In this document: positions 45,241 to 58,056 of the stretch, piece by piece
How the letters are laid out: each line of letters begins with the position of its first letter
Numbering within the stretch: position 1 is the stretch's first letter
DNA from: Dermacentor variabilis
Lineage: Eukaryota > Arthropoda > Arachnida > Ixodida > Ixodidae
NCBI RefSeq assembly: GCF_050947875.1
Contig: NC_134577.1
Span: forward strand, 70,312,639 to 70,376,638
Reading direction: 5' to 3'
Length of the DNA: 64,000 nt
Notes under the pieces: generated by a model
What the model saw: the letters and a program-made list of their open reading frames with translations, nothing else
What the model was told of the DNA's origin: nothing
Database searches by the model: none
Position numbers and translations under genes: made by a program

Positions 45241-48001
45241 CGATGAATGGTCTACTTATGTGAAACACTTTAAAGGTAAACTTCCCGGAAAGGCTTGCCG
45301 CGCGCGCCATGCCCAAAGTGGGTGTGGGTTGCCCTTTACGAGGAGGGGTCTTACGCGAGTAAATATGGTATTTACCTTCCAAAGCAGGCATCCGATCTCT
45401 TCGTGTCGACAAAATGTCTCCTGCGCGCTCGAATTCTCGACTTTCATCACCCAAGTTTGTGCCCTCTTGGAATTTATTTTTCTTAGCTTGGCGCCAGTTA
45501 TGTTACCTTCTGTCGTGTCAGAGCGAAGGACATCGTAATGGTGGAGCGCAGACAATACTGATTTATTTAGCCATCAGCTTACCAACGGCGTGCGAACTGC
45601 CCGGTTCTGTGTTACGGAAATGAAAGCGCGCGATAGCTTGAATGCCGACGCATCTTGAATACAACCAAAAGGTGTGCTTTCTCCCCCTCCTTACTGACTG
45701 CTCCGTCCGCGGAGCCTGGAAGGCACTGTAAATAAATGAATTATCTAGATCGTCCGGCGCTTTTCAACAGGCACGTCCACAACCAGACACAGGAAGACAC
45801 ACGAAAGCGTTCGGGTTAGGACGTGGCTAGTGAGCACATTCTGCGTACTACGTGTTGTAGATCGATCTCTTCAGTAGCAGAATGGTGAAGCCGTCGAAGC
45901 GGCTCGGCAGATCCGCGCGTACCCGCGTACGCTCGGCCGCACGGTTTATATCCGGAATGAAAGAGCTACGGGTTCCGTTGGCCTGCGCCAGTTGCGCCCT
46001 TGGATTGCCGTTAACTGTCGCGTAACGAAGCGCAGTGCTGCTTCTTTTTCCCAGGTATTTGTTGCATGGGGGTCTGAATCGATGGCGTCAATTACTATCG
46101 GATGGCAGTGAGTAATCGCTCTGTACGGCTGCATGGCTGAGCTGGAACTATAAGCGGGCGCAATTATTACTCGCTCGCACGAAAGCGGGAGGCATGCAAG
46201 TACCGTGAGGTTTGTACAGAGGCGCGCTGTGTTGCCCCCGAATCTGTCCATAAGATCAGGCGCGCTCTGACGAGTTCAGCAGCGCAATCCCAGAAAGGGA
46301 CAAATTGACTGGAACGGTCGCGACGCCCCAATGCCTCCAAGTCCTTGCGTTGTGCTTGTGTTACGTTTCCGCGTGGAGCGCCTGTGCACATGAGGATGAT
46401 GGAGATCACTGTCAAAACTCACTTCGACTGTACCGGAAAAACCACTCGCCCCGTCTATAGGTTATGGTAGGAGGCATCTTGCGTCACACCAAATTGTTTT
46501 CGCCGAGAACGGCAAGTTGTCGGCGATAGAAAGGGCCGATTTGGTTTCTTAGTTTTTCGCTGCCTTTTGTTTCAGGCTCGACAGGAGCTGGAGTCAAACA
46601 AAAAGACCTGACACGGAATCGAGTCGGTGATCATGCAGTTTTCGGCTGAGCGCCGATATATTACCGCAGCATTGATCAATGTCTTTAATACTTGGGGCAT
46701 GCAACGCGTGTGCATATGCACAGCAGGATATTATTCGCTACAGCTGTTTTCCTGAGATTTCCTGGCTGGTAACACAGTTGTTCATAATAAACCCACGAAA
46801 AACAACGAGAAAAAAACAGGCACCGGAGTTCTCTGAGTTTGCAAAATGTAGAGTCATAGAAATAAACCTCTATAGCGGAAATGATCTCGCGACGACTGTC
46901 GATGCGAATGCGATTAGCATTTGAGCAACGGGACAACACACAGTGCTCCTGAAGTCACATTTATTCAACATGTGTAGGAATCGCGCTGAGACTTTCATGC
47001 TTTCCGCTATATTCGACATGCTCCAACCGCTATTATGCCTACTGCGGCCACAGGTGTCAGGTGCGCGTACGTGAGTCAATGAATTTCTTAAAGCAGGTAC
47101 AAGTAGATTCTATCGGAGAATTGCGGTCATCAAATCTCCAAGAGAGAAAATTCTGACAAATGCTAAAAAAATCAGTTTTACTCCGTACGCATTCCTGTCA
47201 CTTTCGGCACAGAAACACCAATTATAACTCACATTACTATAGCAGCCTTTCAGTCAATGCGGCCCACATTTTTATGAACAGCATTTTTTTTTTACACTCC
47301 GTACACAATGCTTCAAAAACAATATGAATTTGCCTGAGAAAAGGTCACACATGCAGCAATTAAACGCAGTCGAAACGTCAATCACGGCGTTGTCACCACG
47401 AATTGTTTCGGAAAGTCTCACTGTGGTCTTGCTGTCCGATGAAACTTAGTGGTGTTAGGTGTCATTCGAGATTAAAATATTACACGATAGCTGAGCTTCA
47501 GAACAATAACAAGTCATAGGAAAGGCAATGATTAGTTCTGACTTGACTCCCATCCTCCTCCCCTCCGCTTTCTCCGGGCCACTAATAACACCAGCACCAT
47601 TGCTCAGGAGCAGCTCTGCGTGCCAATTTTATCTTCTATTTCATTCGAAGTGTGACCTTTAGGTCCTCCATAAGGCACACAAGCTACTATGATGATATTG
47701 AGGTGCTATACGAGCAGAATGTATAGCGCGTTCAATCAGAAAACTACGCAAAAATAACGTGCAAGGAACATTGGAAAAATAATATTATACATCTCCTCGT
47801 GCTTTCTGCGTAGCTACCTCAAGGCTTTCAGGACATTCAAGCGTGGATGCATTAGCCGTACTTAAATACAGCAAAAAAATATAGTTACGGAATGAGTAAT
47901 GCTGACATCAAGAGCGTAGCATTAAACAGGAAATCAACAAAACATTTGAGCCTGCTACTAACCAAACCGGAAGACGCGTCTTTTAGGCGCACGCACAAAC
48001 T
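45241..48001. other. Unassigned stretch 3' of the M13 gene
   Basis: No gene or repeat recognised. I see no clear AATAAA on the minus strand within 250 bases beyond the M13 stop, so the 3' UTR end is not placed. Confidence 0.35.
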
Positions 48002-48386
48002 TCACATAAGGGCTGTCTTGTTGGAGGGGTTCATCGCACTGCCCAGTTCGCACCCAAAAGCGTTGCCGAAGCCCTCAACGTTGCGGAATGTCTCGTCACA
48101 CTCGGCGCCGGCGAAGGGCAGCACGGTATTGCTTCCTCGACACAGAGCGTAACACGATGCGATGAAGAACATCGCGGCAGTGCCGTAGTCCTCGAATCCT
48201 TCGAGGTGCATGTCGCCCTCAACCGCGCCGGCAGCGCGGTATGCGTCGTACGACACGTCCAAGGCCAGCGTGCGCAAGATTTGGACGATCCTGTCGGGGC
48301 CACGGACGTCGCTTGGACGGCTCGCTTTGTTGGCCCTTTCGATGACCCGAATGATGGCGTTGACAGCGTCCCGAGATCTGGCGTAG
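48002..48386 (-). CDS. M13 (neprilysin-like) pseudoprotease, last exon
   Basis: Encodes the C-terminal part of a peptidase M13 homologue. Family members are zinc endopeptidases with the catalytic face outside the cell. The acceptor is TTATTTTATTCCTCTGCGTAG| at 48387, and its phase fits the donor at 53999/53998 (GG|C). The protein runs from YARSRDAVNAIIRVIERANK through SYDAYRAAG (family AYxAY), FFIASCYALCRG (family FF..fAq.wC) and FGNAFGCELGSAMNP (family FaeaFgCp.GspMnP), then stops at TGA 48004-48002. The zinc ligand motif ExxxD (usual ENIAD) is VQILR, so both acids are lost. The segment between the two zinc motifs is about 20 residues shorter than usual. The ending KTALM replaces the common K-C-x-W. 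Well supported as M13; loss of activity inferred from the missing residues. Confidence 0.85.
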
Positions 48387-49738
48387 CTACGCAGAGGAAT
48401 AAAATAACATGCTTCAAATGTCAGCAAGTGGCAACGAATGTTCCCCAATAGTTGCCATACTAGCTTTCCATACTAACAACTGACTTTCGATTACTTCCGA
48501 TAACTATCGAGTGATGAAAACATATCAAGTCGGCGGGGCTTCTCTGTCATCTTGTTTATATACAGTTCAGCTGCCGCCTTCTGTGCGTGACCTTCGCGTG
48601 ACAGCGGTAGAGGCGTATTGATTTTAAGCTTGATCGCCGCATCATAATGGAAGTGCCCGAATTCATTTACGGATGCATCGACTAAATTGTCATCTTAGAA
48701 CACGGGGTTTCGGAGCTCTGATCTCCCGCTCTGAACCACGCTCTCTTGACCGGAACAGGCAACCGTACGTAAGCAAACAAGGACGGATAACTTAGGCACT
48801 GTTCTGCCCAGCGTGCCTAAATTTAAATAGGCAAATCGTATTGTACGTCACGCCCCATTGTTCATGCTAGTTTGCTGACAACGCACACCACCACTCCGCA
48901 CGAATTTCGGGTGAGTTTGTTAGTGAGTGACTATTCCTCTTGCCCTGGCCTCTGAAATATTTGTACAGCGGAATGCGATAAATTCAAGGGCGGCATTATT
49001 GTGTGTGGCCAGGAGCATCTGTATATTATGCGTGTTAGGCGGTGTTGGCGTTACGGCTCGAAACGTACTTTGTGGTGAGGCACACGAAGATTGAATGCGA
49101 CCTTTCACCTGGCTATTTGATGGTAAGTGAACGCGAGCCGTCACTGTTTTGATGACCCCCCTCTACTTCAGCAAATAAGTGCCAGCTTCCTATGTTTCCC
49201 CTATCGGGTACAAGAACATACGTTATACTTCGCATACGAAGTAAGCTAGAACTTGTCACACAAATTTACAGCATTTACGGTGACGTCAGAATTTGGGCTC
49301 GTTATTGGTTCTTGAATTTCGAACAGGCCTGATCTAGAACTAGGACGAGCGGAAAGTATGTACACAGCAATTCGTCTACTTTGTCAAAATTTACGGCTTC
49401 TTGATATCGCATCATGATAGTTCTCATTATCACCGTTATCTTGGGCCGATTGCTTTCGGGGATATTGTTTCCAATGATATTGTACAGGTTGGAAGAAAAG
49501 CAAGGTTTCTTGAATAAACAGAACAGGGTTAATGCACTCTGCCTAAACCTTATTTGGATATAATGGCAGCATCGTGTTGCTTCCCTTTTCAACTTATTTG
49601 ATTTCAGCAAGAAGCAATGAAGCATGCAGAGGTAAAAAGCTGTGTTTTCAGTTGCCATCGACTCCCGTGTGAGACCATAGTGACACGTGTACTTGTTTAA
49701 CCTTATCGGGTAACCACGTTTCACCGCCTAACAAGTGC

Positions 49739-49936
49739 TGTCGCACAGCGCACGACGCGTCTGCGTGTATCGGAAGTTTCTCGAATAGTATCAGTATTCG
49801 ATAGTGACTGTGTTCGCCACTATCGTTGTGCTTTAAGTGTAGCTTGCTTTTGAGGGCACAGGTTCACCCTGTAGAAGTTAGTTTCGTCTTTCACAGTATT
49901 GCTACTGTGTTCTTTATACATCACTACCACGTGACA
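49739..49936 (+). repeat. Ty3/Gypsy-like LTR, internally shortened
   Basis: Begins TGTCGCACAGCG and ends CACGTGACA. It shares ctttaagtgtagcttgcttt, ttgagggcac and agtttcgtctttcacag-type blocks with the LTR ending at 50517, but lacks the middle part of that LTR. It is followed by ggtggaggtgct, the likely primer-binding/leader region. No internal genes remain. Confidence 0.7.
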
Positions 49937-50031
49937 TGTGGTGGAGGTGCTTTTCGTTCATGTACCGGACGGCCCCGACAAGCCGTGATCCAAGCCTGGA
50001 CCACAAAGAGAACACCAACGTAGTCCCGGAC

Positions 50032-50099
50032 CAATAAAAATTTAGTTCTGCTACTTACAGTTTTGCCACTGCGCTCGTCACAGTCACTATCACGTGACA
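50032..50099 (+). repeat. LTR 3' end fragment
   Basis: aataaaaatttagttctgct ... cactatcacgtgaca repeats the last ~68 bases of the LTR, again followed by tctggtggaggtgct. So a second leader junction is present. Confidence 0.7.
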
Positions 50100-50160
50100 T
50101 CTGGTGGAGGTGCTAGTGCGTTCATGTGCCGAACGCTTCCGCAAAGCCCCGATCCAAGAG

Positions 50161-50517
50161 CAGGACGCGCCTGCACGTATCGCACGTTTCTCGAATGTTA
50201 TCGATGCTTCTATCCGCTGTCTGTTGTCGCCGAAACTTGTCTAATCTGATCTCATGTACGCGCGACGCGAATGGCGTAGAACTTTCTGGAAGACACGCGG
50301 GCACCAGCGATTACTCTGGAACTTTCGGTGACTGATGCATAAACGACGACGCACTTGACCCGCCGATCAGATTTTCAACGAACGCCGACTGTGTTCGCGG
50401 CTATTTTAGTGCTTTAAGTGTAGCTTGCTTTTGAGGGCACAAGTTCGCCCAATAAAGATTTAGTTTCGCCATTTACAGTTTTGCTACTGTGTTCGTCACA
50501 GTCACTACCATGTGACA
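50161..50517 (+). repeat. Ty3/Gypsy-like LTR, nearly full length
   Basis: caggacgcgcctgcacgtat at the left, cttgacccgccgatcagatt in the middle, gactgtgttcgcggctattt, then ctttaagtgtagcttgcttt, cgcccaataaagatttagtt (AATAAA) and the end catgtgaca. The start TGTCGC is replaced by leader-like sequence of the preceding fragment. Confidence 0.7.
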
Positions 50518-53500
50518 ATAACAACGAGTCACTCGTAGAGATTTAGCATTACTTCGTGAGAAACGTACCCTTGGCCGAGAGGATAGACTACTGTAAACAG
50601 CGAGTAGAAGAGTACCCGTTAAAAGATAACGAATAAAAGATAATATATTTGTGTTACCTGAGGCTTTGTGAAATACTTATCGTTTCCGAATGCAGTATAG
50701 AAGGGAAGTCTATCGCCAATTCATCGATAACTATATGCCCTTTGCAAACGATGCACGTTCCATAACTCCGTATTTTGCGTAAGGTTGCGTGCCAAGCCGT
50801 TTGGTGTCAATACATCTGAATGCACTATTTTAGCGATACGTGCTAGAGCACCATGCTAATGGAATTCCGTTGCATAGCGTTTGTATTTCTGGTTTGCTGT
50901 TACGTAGCAGAAGAGTCTCGCTGTGAGGATTGTATGGCCCATTCTATCGGCGAGGTGGAACGTAGCCCCGAACCAGCGCGCTGGCACATGTGCGGATAGC
51001 CGTTTTTCCCAGCGGCAGCTTGGAACGGTAATGTGTCATTGCGAATTATTGCCATTCTAACGTGTCCCGTCTTTGACACAAGGTCAGTGGGCTACCACTG
51101 TACTGTATTCGGATGCGAAATTAACTGTTGGTAGCCAATGTAATGTGCAGCTTCAGCCGCTGCGACTTCGTGGACTCCACCGCTGCGATTGCTGACAAGC
51201 GTCGCTTCTAGATTGCTAGCATAAAGAGAAATGACTTAACGCCATTAGCTTCGTCGCTTGTATGTTCCGAAGATGTTGATTCCAGCGAGCACATGGTGAT
51301 GACCTCGCCACCCATGGTAAAACTGGGATATAAACAAAGTATTCCTATTTCTGTCGGTCAACTAGGGCGAACGGATGCACACAAAGATTATTTTGTTCAG
51401 TTGTGCTCCGAGAATATCACGCTTGGCAACCGACGCTCTGGCGGAAGTTCGCCGGGGACGTAATAAGAAAACAGCAAGCGCCGACAGAGAAAATGATGGT
51501 GTGTGCTTTTTCGATCTTTATTCAAAGCCTTGCATACCCTCTTTCCGCCGTGCATATAATTCACATGCATACTCCCGTGCTTCCGAATCTAGGCGGCAAG
51601 TTGTCTGGCATGACGCAACGCATCGCTCGATGTATCACTTCAGAAAATGAAGCTGTTGCAGAAAGTAGTTGTTCGTTTTTCAGCTCTTATAGAGTTGTCG
51701 AGCTGACCTTGCACAGGCACTCCTCGAGACCTTAAGAATTGACGAGGCTTACAAAATCGTATCGCGATAATTTTAGAAGCGTGAACGCTAGCCAAACATG
51801 TGTTTCTTCGGAGCTTCGCTATAGTTGCGTGAACTGGGGTGTTCGCTAGTGCGACACGCCCCACATTGCGTACAGAGACGCCTCTGATTGCTGTCACCTC
51901 AGCGACATCTTAATAGAGTTCAAATCTAGATTTATAATAGTAACACGTTGCACGTCATGTTACGTATTTACAATGTTCAGACTTGGCTCGCCTATTCAAA
52001 TCGCGGCCAGAGCTGTGGCATTGTCTCTAGGCTCGGCGATTTTCGATTTTGCGCCTACATGGACGCTCAATATTTGGGAACGACATGCAAACAAGTTTTG
52101 TACTTTCAAAGACATGTTGAGACCTCTCAGAAAGAAAGCGAGAGCTTGGCTCTCGTGGTCAATAGCATGTACGCTGTGAACTATCCAGCGCGATCCAATC
52201 ATACCAGCATGGCGCCTGAAGAACAATGCTGCTCTGATCGCAAAAAGGTGGTGCCCTCAAATAAAGAGGCTTACAGGATGTTTGCGATCGTGCATATTAT
52301 TTTTTTGTACTTCTTTAATAACGATGGATTTGCAGCGCCTCTTACAACATGTGCACAACTTGCGTGAAAAGGTAAGAACGTAAAACAAATCAGTGTTTTC
52401 TAGTCACCGAACCAAGGTTATGGCGTGCGACAAGAGAATCGAAAATTATCGAAGCCGTAATCTCCCAGTGTCTCCGAAGGCACACTACAAGAAGCATACA
52501 GGTGACGTACGTGTCACAGCTGCATGAGGGTGACAATGTTGGAGCACACGTAAAAACATACGTGGGCAAACGGAAATAAAATTAGGTAGAAAATAGCATG
52601 GTGGCTTAAACGAGGACATAATGAGATTTACAGTGTACAATGGCATTCTTGTAGCACAGAGCACTAAAGATGGGACAAACAAACAAAAATACATAGAAGT
52701 GTGCATTTTGTTCGTGTATTAACCGTCATCGGAGTTGTTTACTCTCGGAATATGCATCATCTAGCTTGCATAATCACCTTATTGCTGTACCAAATAAAAA
52801 AAAAAAGAACACGGCAGGTACAAAAGGAACTGTTCGCGGCACGCTCAGCGAATTTGAGCACTACACAGAAACGCAACTCCGGCAATCAAAAATGATGTCA
52901 GTGTAGACGGTATAACGTCGGCAGCCTCGCTCTTCTAAACATAGGGAGAGGAAAGGCCAATGCAAAGAACGCCAGACAGGTAGGCCTAAGGTGTGTTCTT
53001 CTAGCCAGCTGCTTTGCCCTGTGCTAAACACAGTGATCAGAGAAAGCCACAAGCCAAAAATGCTTTTTGTACACCTTAATTCTCGTTCCACTTAGGTTCC
53101 ATCGGTAAGGGGCATTTTTTTGCAGATTTTTTTAATTGCCTAAAAATAAGGGGATTCATTGTATTGGAATGATTGTTTGACTGTTCGGTACATATAGAAA
53201 ATGATATATGGAACAGCGTTTCCCGAAAATACCAACAGGATATCCGATACAGCGCTTCTTATTCCTCTCTAACTTTTATCGGGAATGTTGTGTCGCATGT
53301 CTACTTCGAACCATGCACTATTTCTAGAGATTCTCCCGCATACTTATAGCTCGACTAGTAAACGTATACTTGCGTACGTATGCATAGCTTCATTTGTATA
53401 AGCACGTGAGATGTTCCCCATGCTTATGCACGTTTCTTAGTAGACGTGTGTTCAATAATTTCCGGGTAAACGTTACAAGTACGTAGTACATGGTTGCCGT

Positions 53501-53998
53501 TAGGTACTATAGTAATTTGTATCCGTATTTTAAAAGAAAGTTAGCTATTTTCTGGTAGAATGCATCTAACGATAGAGTGCCGACGTACTGTGATCAGGAT
53601 TGGAGCAACGCAGCGGCGTGCCACAGTGCCACCGCTGAAACGCGCCGTGTTAGAGGAGCGTATGCAGCCGGACTCCTTTCGCACGCACCTCGCTGGACAA
53701 GCGACGCTATCACATAGACCGCACGTAGCACGTGAGTGATTATATATTCGGACAAGATTCAACAGGCAAAGGAGAAAGTGCATGACGTATCATCAGAATA
53801 CTAACCGCAGTAAACGTTCCAAATTACGGAACGCCGTGTCACGCATATTGCGATTTCAAAGCGAGCGCTGTTCAATTCTGGTAGGTCAAGAATGGTCGCA
53901 AATACTTTTTTCCCTCTTATATTGCTCTCACCTCAGCGGAACGAAATTAGAAGTGTACAAGTTGAACGCAGCCATGCTGCACCGTTGCACGTGCTTAC

Positions 53999-54346
53999 CC
54001 GCTGAGGAACAGAGCACTGAGTGCCCAGGCGACGTGGCCACCGAGTCCACCGTGGTTCATGAACCACGTGCCACCGTGGCTGAACCACGGAAAAGTGAGC
54101 GCGTACGGCAGCAGTGCCAGGTCCTTTCCCGGGATCAGCACGAACCAATCGGCGTGCTCTATCTGCTCGGAGACCCAACGGTGACCCTCCGGGACGTGGC
54201 CCGTCGAGGCCAACCGCATGTTGTCCACCAGAGAGTCGCCCAGGTCTCGCGTGCACGTGGCCTCCTCCGTCTGCTGCTGCAACAAACGCTGCAAGGCATG
54301 AGGCCGCGGTGGTGCTGCGCGAGGCGCGAGAAGGGCCGTCGAAAAG
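53999..54346 (-). CDS. M13 (neprilysin-like) pseudoprotease, exon bearing the former HExxH site
   Basis: The acceptor CTTTTGTTTCTCAG| at 54347 opens the exon and |GTAAGC after 53999 closes it. In the frame fitting the last exon it encodes LLQQQTEEATCTRDL, WVSEQIEHADWFVLIPG and LLPYALTFPWFS. Then comes MNHGGLGGHVAWALSALFL, matching the M13 block N-Y-G-G-x-G-x-x-x-G-H-E-x-x-H-x-F. The position of HExxH reads W-A-L-S-A, so both zinc histidines and the catalytic glutamate are gone, while the N-x-G-G-L-G turn is kept. The entry phase needs two bases from the previous exon. The 57780 exon ends in phase 0, so another exon must lie between them. Two other frames are open across much of this GC-rich exon; only this one shows M13 similarity. 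Confidence 0.8.
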
Positions 54347-57300
54347 CTGAGAAACAAAAGCGCGGTTATTGATTGAACAGCATTCAGAGCTCACCAACTT
54401 GGTGCGGTTGCCAAATCGTGGTCGTGATGTATCCCGTGCGATTGGAAAGTAGTTTACCTGCGCTGTATTTGCAGCACGTAAGGAAACGTCAATTCCAAGA
54501 GCTTAAATTGCCATTAGAGGGGAGGCTCGTTGGTATGGCCTGAGTGTATGGTTTAATTTACGCTGCTAAGGGGGCCGCAGAGAGACATGGGGATGAGAAT
54601 CATGCCAACGAATAAGTTTAATGCATGCCCCACCGTGTCTTACAACTAACCTGCCAAACTTACACCATAAAGCGGAGTAGATGTGAGGTGCTATAACATG
54701 GACTAGTGTTGGCGCTATTAACGCAGCGAGCACCAGGCTAGTCACATCACCAGATTTTCGCAAGCAGCTGATAACTGTAACATTTTCCCTGAAGGTATCT
54801 TCTTGAAGATTTCTTAGGCACCGTGTGTAGGACACGGTGGATACGGAAAAGTCCTAAAAGCTAAAGTGCCTACGCTCTATTCTATCGCGTCAACATACAG
54901 ATTCGACATATATACCTCTTAAATTGAAACATCAAGGCAGAAATACTGTGGCATCGTAAAGGTGACCTTTACATTACCTCACCCATTAAACATAGATCAA
55001 GTACGTAGTACCAAAGCTCACCTGCAATAGCCATACCCAGCCTTCATTTGAGTGTGTACGCGATCTTGGAGTTCAGACCTTTACTTTATAAGGTGGTTTG
55101 TCGATTGTTTAATTCCTTTTATTGCTATTTTAAGTCTTGTTTGTATAATAATTTCGAGAGATAATTATTTACTTTGTATTTCACTGGGTCTGTATGCTGC
55201 AGTGCCTTCAGCTGCAATTCTGAAATCACATCAGGTGACACCTGTGTGAAGTAGTCATTCGTCATTCTTTATTTTTGTATACATGTTTTTGTAGGGGAAG
55301 CGACGCCCGGACAGTGTTAGAAAGTGCACCGACTTCGGCCTCCTTATTTCGATTTGTAGCTAATGAAGCGAAATACTCTCATTAATATTGCATTGTCTCG
55401 AATGTGAAAACTTTCAGCATGCAGTGTTCGCACGGTGAAATTAATGTTTATTCGATTACCGTTATCGCGCGTGTGCCTGCGCCTGCGCAAAAGCATAATA
55501 CAGTTATCTCGAGTAACGTTACTAGACTCCTTAAAACAATTACAAGGGTACACTTAAATTATGATGTTCATGATCCTCCTCGTACGTACATGGAACAAAC
55601 GAGGACAAAAAGCAACACGTGCAAGGTGTGGAGCTCTTCATAATATTATTCCTTTTAATTACCACCATTTAGTCTCCACGCTGAAACATGTTAAGGAGTG
55701 GCGAATTGCCTTAGCTGAGACCGTTTCCTATAGAAGTCAAACTACTTTGGCTTCGATAACAATAAAAGAACCAATGCGTAACGAATTTAAACACCTTCTA
55801 GTTTTACAGTGCGCGAAATCTGCCAAAAAAGTCGTACTTTCGCCAGAAAAACGAAGCATCGATTGCGATAGCAAATTAGCAGACAGCCATAAGAAGTCAG
55901 GATAGCACTTTTAACGGTCGTATCAACTTGTAAACACTTGCTTGATAACTAAATTAACAAGCATGGTGTCATTGCGCACAGCAAACATGATCACATCACG
56001 CTCGAGGACCGCGAACACCCGATGTCGAAATGCTGGCGGGAGCAAGCGCGGCAGCAGCAGCGAGCGAAGTGACCTTCGTGCTGCTTATCGCTTCAACGCC
56101 AACTGAGCGCCGAGAACACACAACGCCCATAAAACTATGAGCCGTAGATGCACCTAGACTCTGCCTCGAACGCAGATCGCTCTCAAGATACGGCCAAGCG
56201 CCATTGAGTAGCCGCCTCATACGCAGTTGCAGCCCGAGTAGAACGCTGCCCCTCCTCCCTCACCTCCCCCGGTGCCTCGCAAAATTGGATGCCTCGAGCA
56301 CGACGGAATAGGGCGCGCTTCCTCCCAACTCGGCTCCTTTTCGCGCGGGCGAGATCGAGCCGCCACTGTCGGCTCCCCTCGCAAGCTTTCACTCACACAT
56401 ACAGCGTAGGGCACGCGGCGACGGTGTTATCGCCCTTGGACTTAATACGGAACATCACGGCGACGCCCTTGACAGAAATGTGCCTGGAGTGTCCTATAAT
56501 GGGCTATCGGAATAAAAAAAAGTCTGGACTATTTCTGCTATGTTAGCGCAGAGCCTGAAATTAAAATTCGCAGCCTGTGTTTGTTTATTGGAAGCTCAAG
56601 TTCATGGAAATTATGCTTTTAACAGAAATCAGCGCCATGATAAACTTTCAGTATGGTAACGTTTGATCAATTCGGAACATCGCTTGAAGTTAGTAAAAAA
56701 ATGGGACTGTTGTCATTACCGATTCCTATAGCGTGTCATGTCTCGTTCAGCAATGAATGGGTTAATTGCAGAAACAATTGACGTGGCGACGTCCGGAGCC
56801 GTGACAATTCGGTGTTCTAATAAGATGCTGTCAGCACAATTACATCAGAAAGTAGGAAGGTGGAAAGATAGCAGTGTATCTCGACTATACTTATTGAAAT
56901 TAGAACTCCTAGCTCCGTATTCTTCGCAAAATCCTCGCTTCTAAAACGTTTCCCCTACTCCACCGAGTGTAGTGGGGCGCCACTCCTTGACTAAACAAGA
57001 CGCTGAGCTTCTCAAGAATCGCCGTGCGACTCTAATATTAATCTAGTACTTTAATCTAATGAAGCGCAGTGACTGTTTTTGTCCAGGAGCAGCGCCGCCA
57101 TCAAGACTCTCGAGTCGAAGCTCGTTGAGTGGAGGAACGTTGTAGACTGCTGCGTTCAGTGAAATTCGCCCGCTTTGCGGCTTTGTTGAGTTTTTGACCT
57201 CTTTACTGGAGCCCGTCGTTCCGATAAAAAGAAAAAAAAAGAACTTTGGTACTGGTCGATGTCGAGCCCAACGCTGTATGCGCTCGGCCACGATCTCCGC

Positions 57301-57779
57301 CTTCGGCCCCCCAACGAGGAATTATTTCTCAATTAGCACGTACACACCGGCACTCCACCGATGCAATCTCGGAGGCCATGTTAAAAGAGCAGGACTTCTC
57401 GCACGCTCCGCTCGATGGCGCCACTTGTCTATAGAAAAGCAGTTTAAAAGCCCGGTTGCAATACACAGGTCATACATATGCGTATATTTCTTTTTTCGGC
57501 AGAGACTTTTTTAGTTACCTCTACTTGTCTTAAATTCTTGGAGGTGTATTATCAAGGGGTAATCATGAACGGGCACGCGCACGTGCTCTTACCCATCTGC
57601 GCTTTCATTTGTGTTTGGCGGCATGTACGGCTGTGTAACTGCCACCGCCCCGTGAATGCAAATCGCATCAACGACGATATACATCACCAAAGTATAGGTT
57701 CTGCCTGAAGTTTGCTTCTTCGTAATTTAATCGCGCTAGGACTGCTGCCTTAGTTGAACGAAATCATATAATTCCTCAC
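54347..57779 (-). other. Intronic region expected to hold at least one missing M13 exon
   Basis: The M13 fold needs roughly 80-120 residues between the flanking exons, and the splice phases of those exons do not match. I found no segment with clear M13 motifs. A block at 56190-56520 looks like a dispersed repeat. Confidence 0.6.
56190..56520. repeat. GC-rich dispersed-repeat-like block
   Basis: ctcctccctcacctcccccg, cgcgcgggcgagatcgagcc, gacggtgttatcgcccttgg and gaaatgtgcctggagtgtcc form a GC-rich block ending in aataaaaaaa. I believe it is a common tick interspersed repeat, from memory only. Confidence 0.4.
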
Positions 57780-58056
57780 CAGGCCTGGATTTTGCCGATT
57801 CAGTGGGTCGAAGTACCCGAGGGCGATGTCGGTCGATTGCCAGTCCTCAACCAGGCTTATGTTATCATCCCTGTACTGCCAGCGCTCTAGTCGGCTCGCG
57901 AACGCGTGGCGGGTACCAGCTACCACCCGCTGGGCGACGCGCAGCTCCGGCTCCGAGAACACATCCTGGAAGTACTTGCCAAACAGGTCACTGCCACACA
58001 GCAGGTACGCCTTGCTGAGGCAGAGGGCGGCGTGGTACACGTTGGCGCTGCTTTCG
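57780..58056 (-). CDS. M13 (neprilysin-like) pseudoprotease, N-domain exon
   Basis: The acceptor ATTTCTCGGCGCAG| lies at 58057 and the donor |GTGAGG follows 57780, giving 277 bases. Entry completes a TG|C codon from the exon at 60888, so the join is in frame. The protein reads CESSANVYHAALCLSKAYLL, CGSDLFGKYFQDVF, ELRVAQRVVAGTRHAFASRL and LVEDWQSTDIALGYFDP. This fits the helical M13 N-terminal domain: paired cysteines, then the x-R-x-A-F-x-x-x-L...W segment before the usual T-x-x-x-A-x-x-K region. No stops occur. It ends in phase 0, which does not fit the next recognised exon. Confidence 0.8.

Larger units (their letters stand above)
48387..53998 (-). other. M13 intron (5.6 kb)
   Basis: Bounded by |GTAAGC (53998-53993) and TAG| (48389-48387) on the minus strand. 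It holds the LTR fragments at 49739-50517. An open frame of 140 codons at 49302-49724 (-) has no recognisable M13 motif. The rest shows nothing I can name. Confidence 0.7.

Noticed and set aside
49302..49724. 140-codon open frame (-) inside the M13 intron
   Set aside because: No M13 motif or other family recognised; it contains no convincing splice-site context and lies after the zinc-site exon in transcript order.
53933..54397. Alternative 154-codon frame through the M13 exon (-)
   Set aside because: Alanine/glycine-rich reading caused by GC content; the neighbouring frame carries the M13 motifs and matches the next exon's phase.
54566..54835. Open minus-strand segment with a strong GTAAGT donor and HVIAPHIYSALW, a possible missing M13 exon
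   Set aside because: It would duplicate the region just before the zinc site, which the next exon already covers, and none of its acceptors fits the phase-0 exit at 57780.
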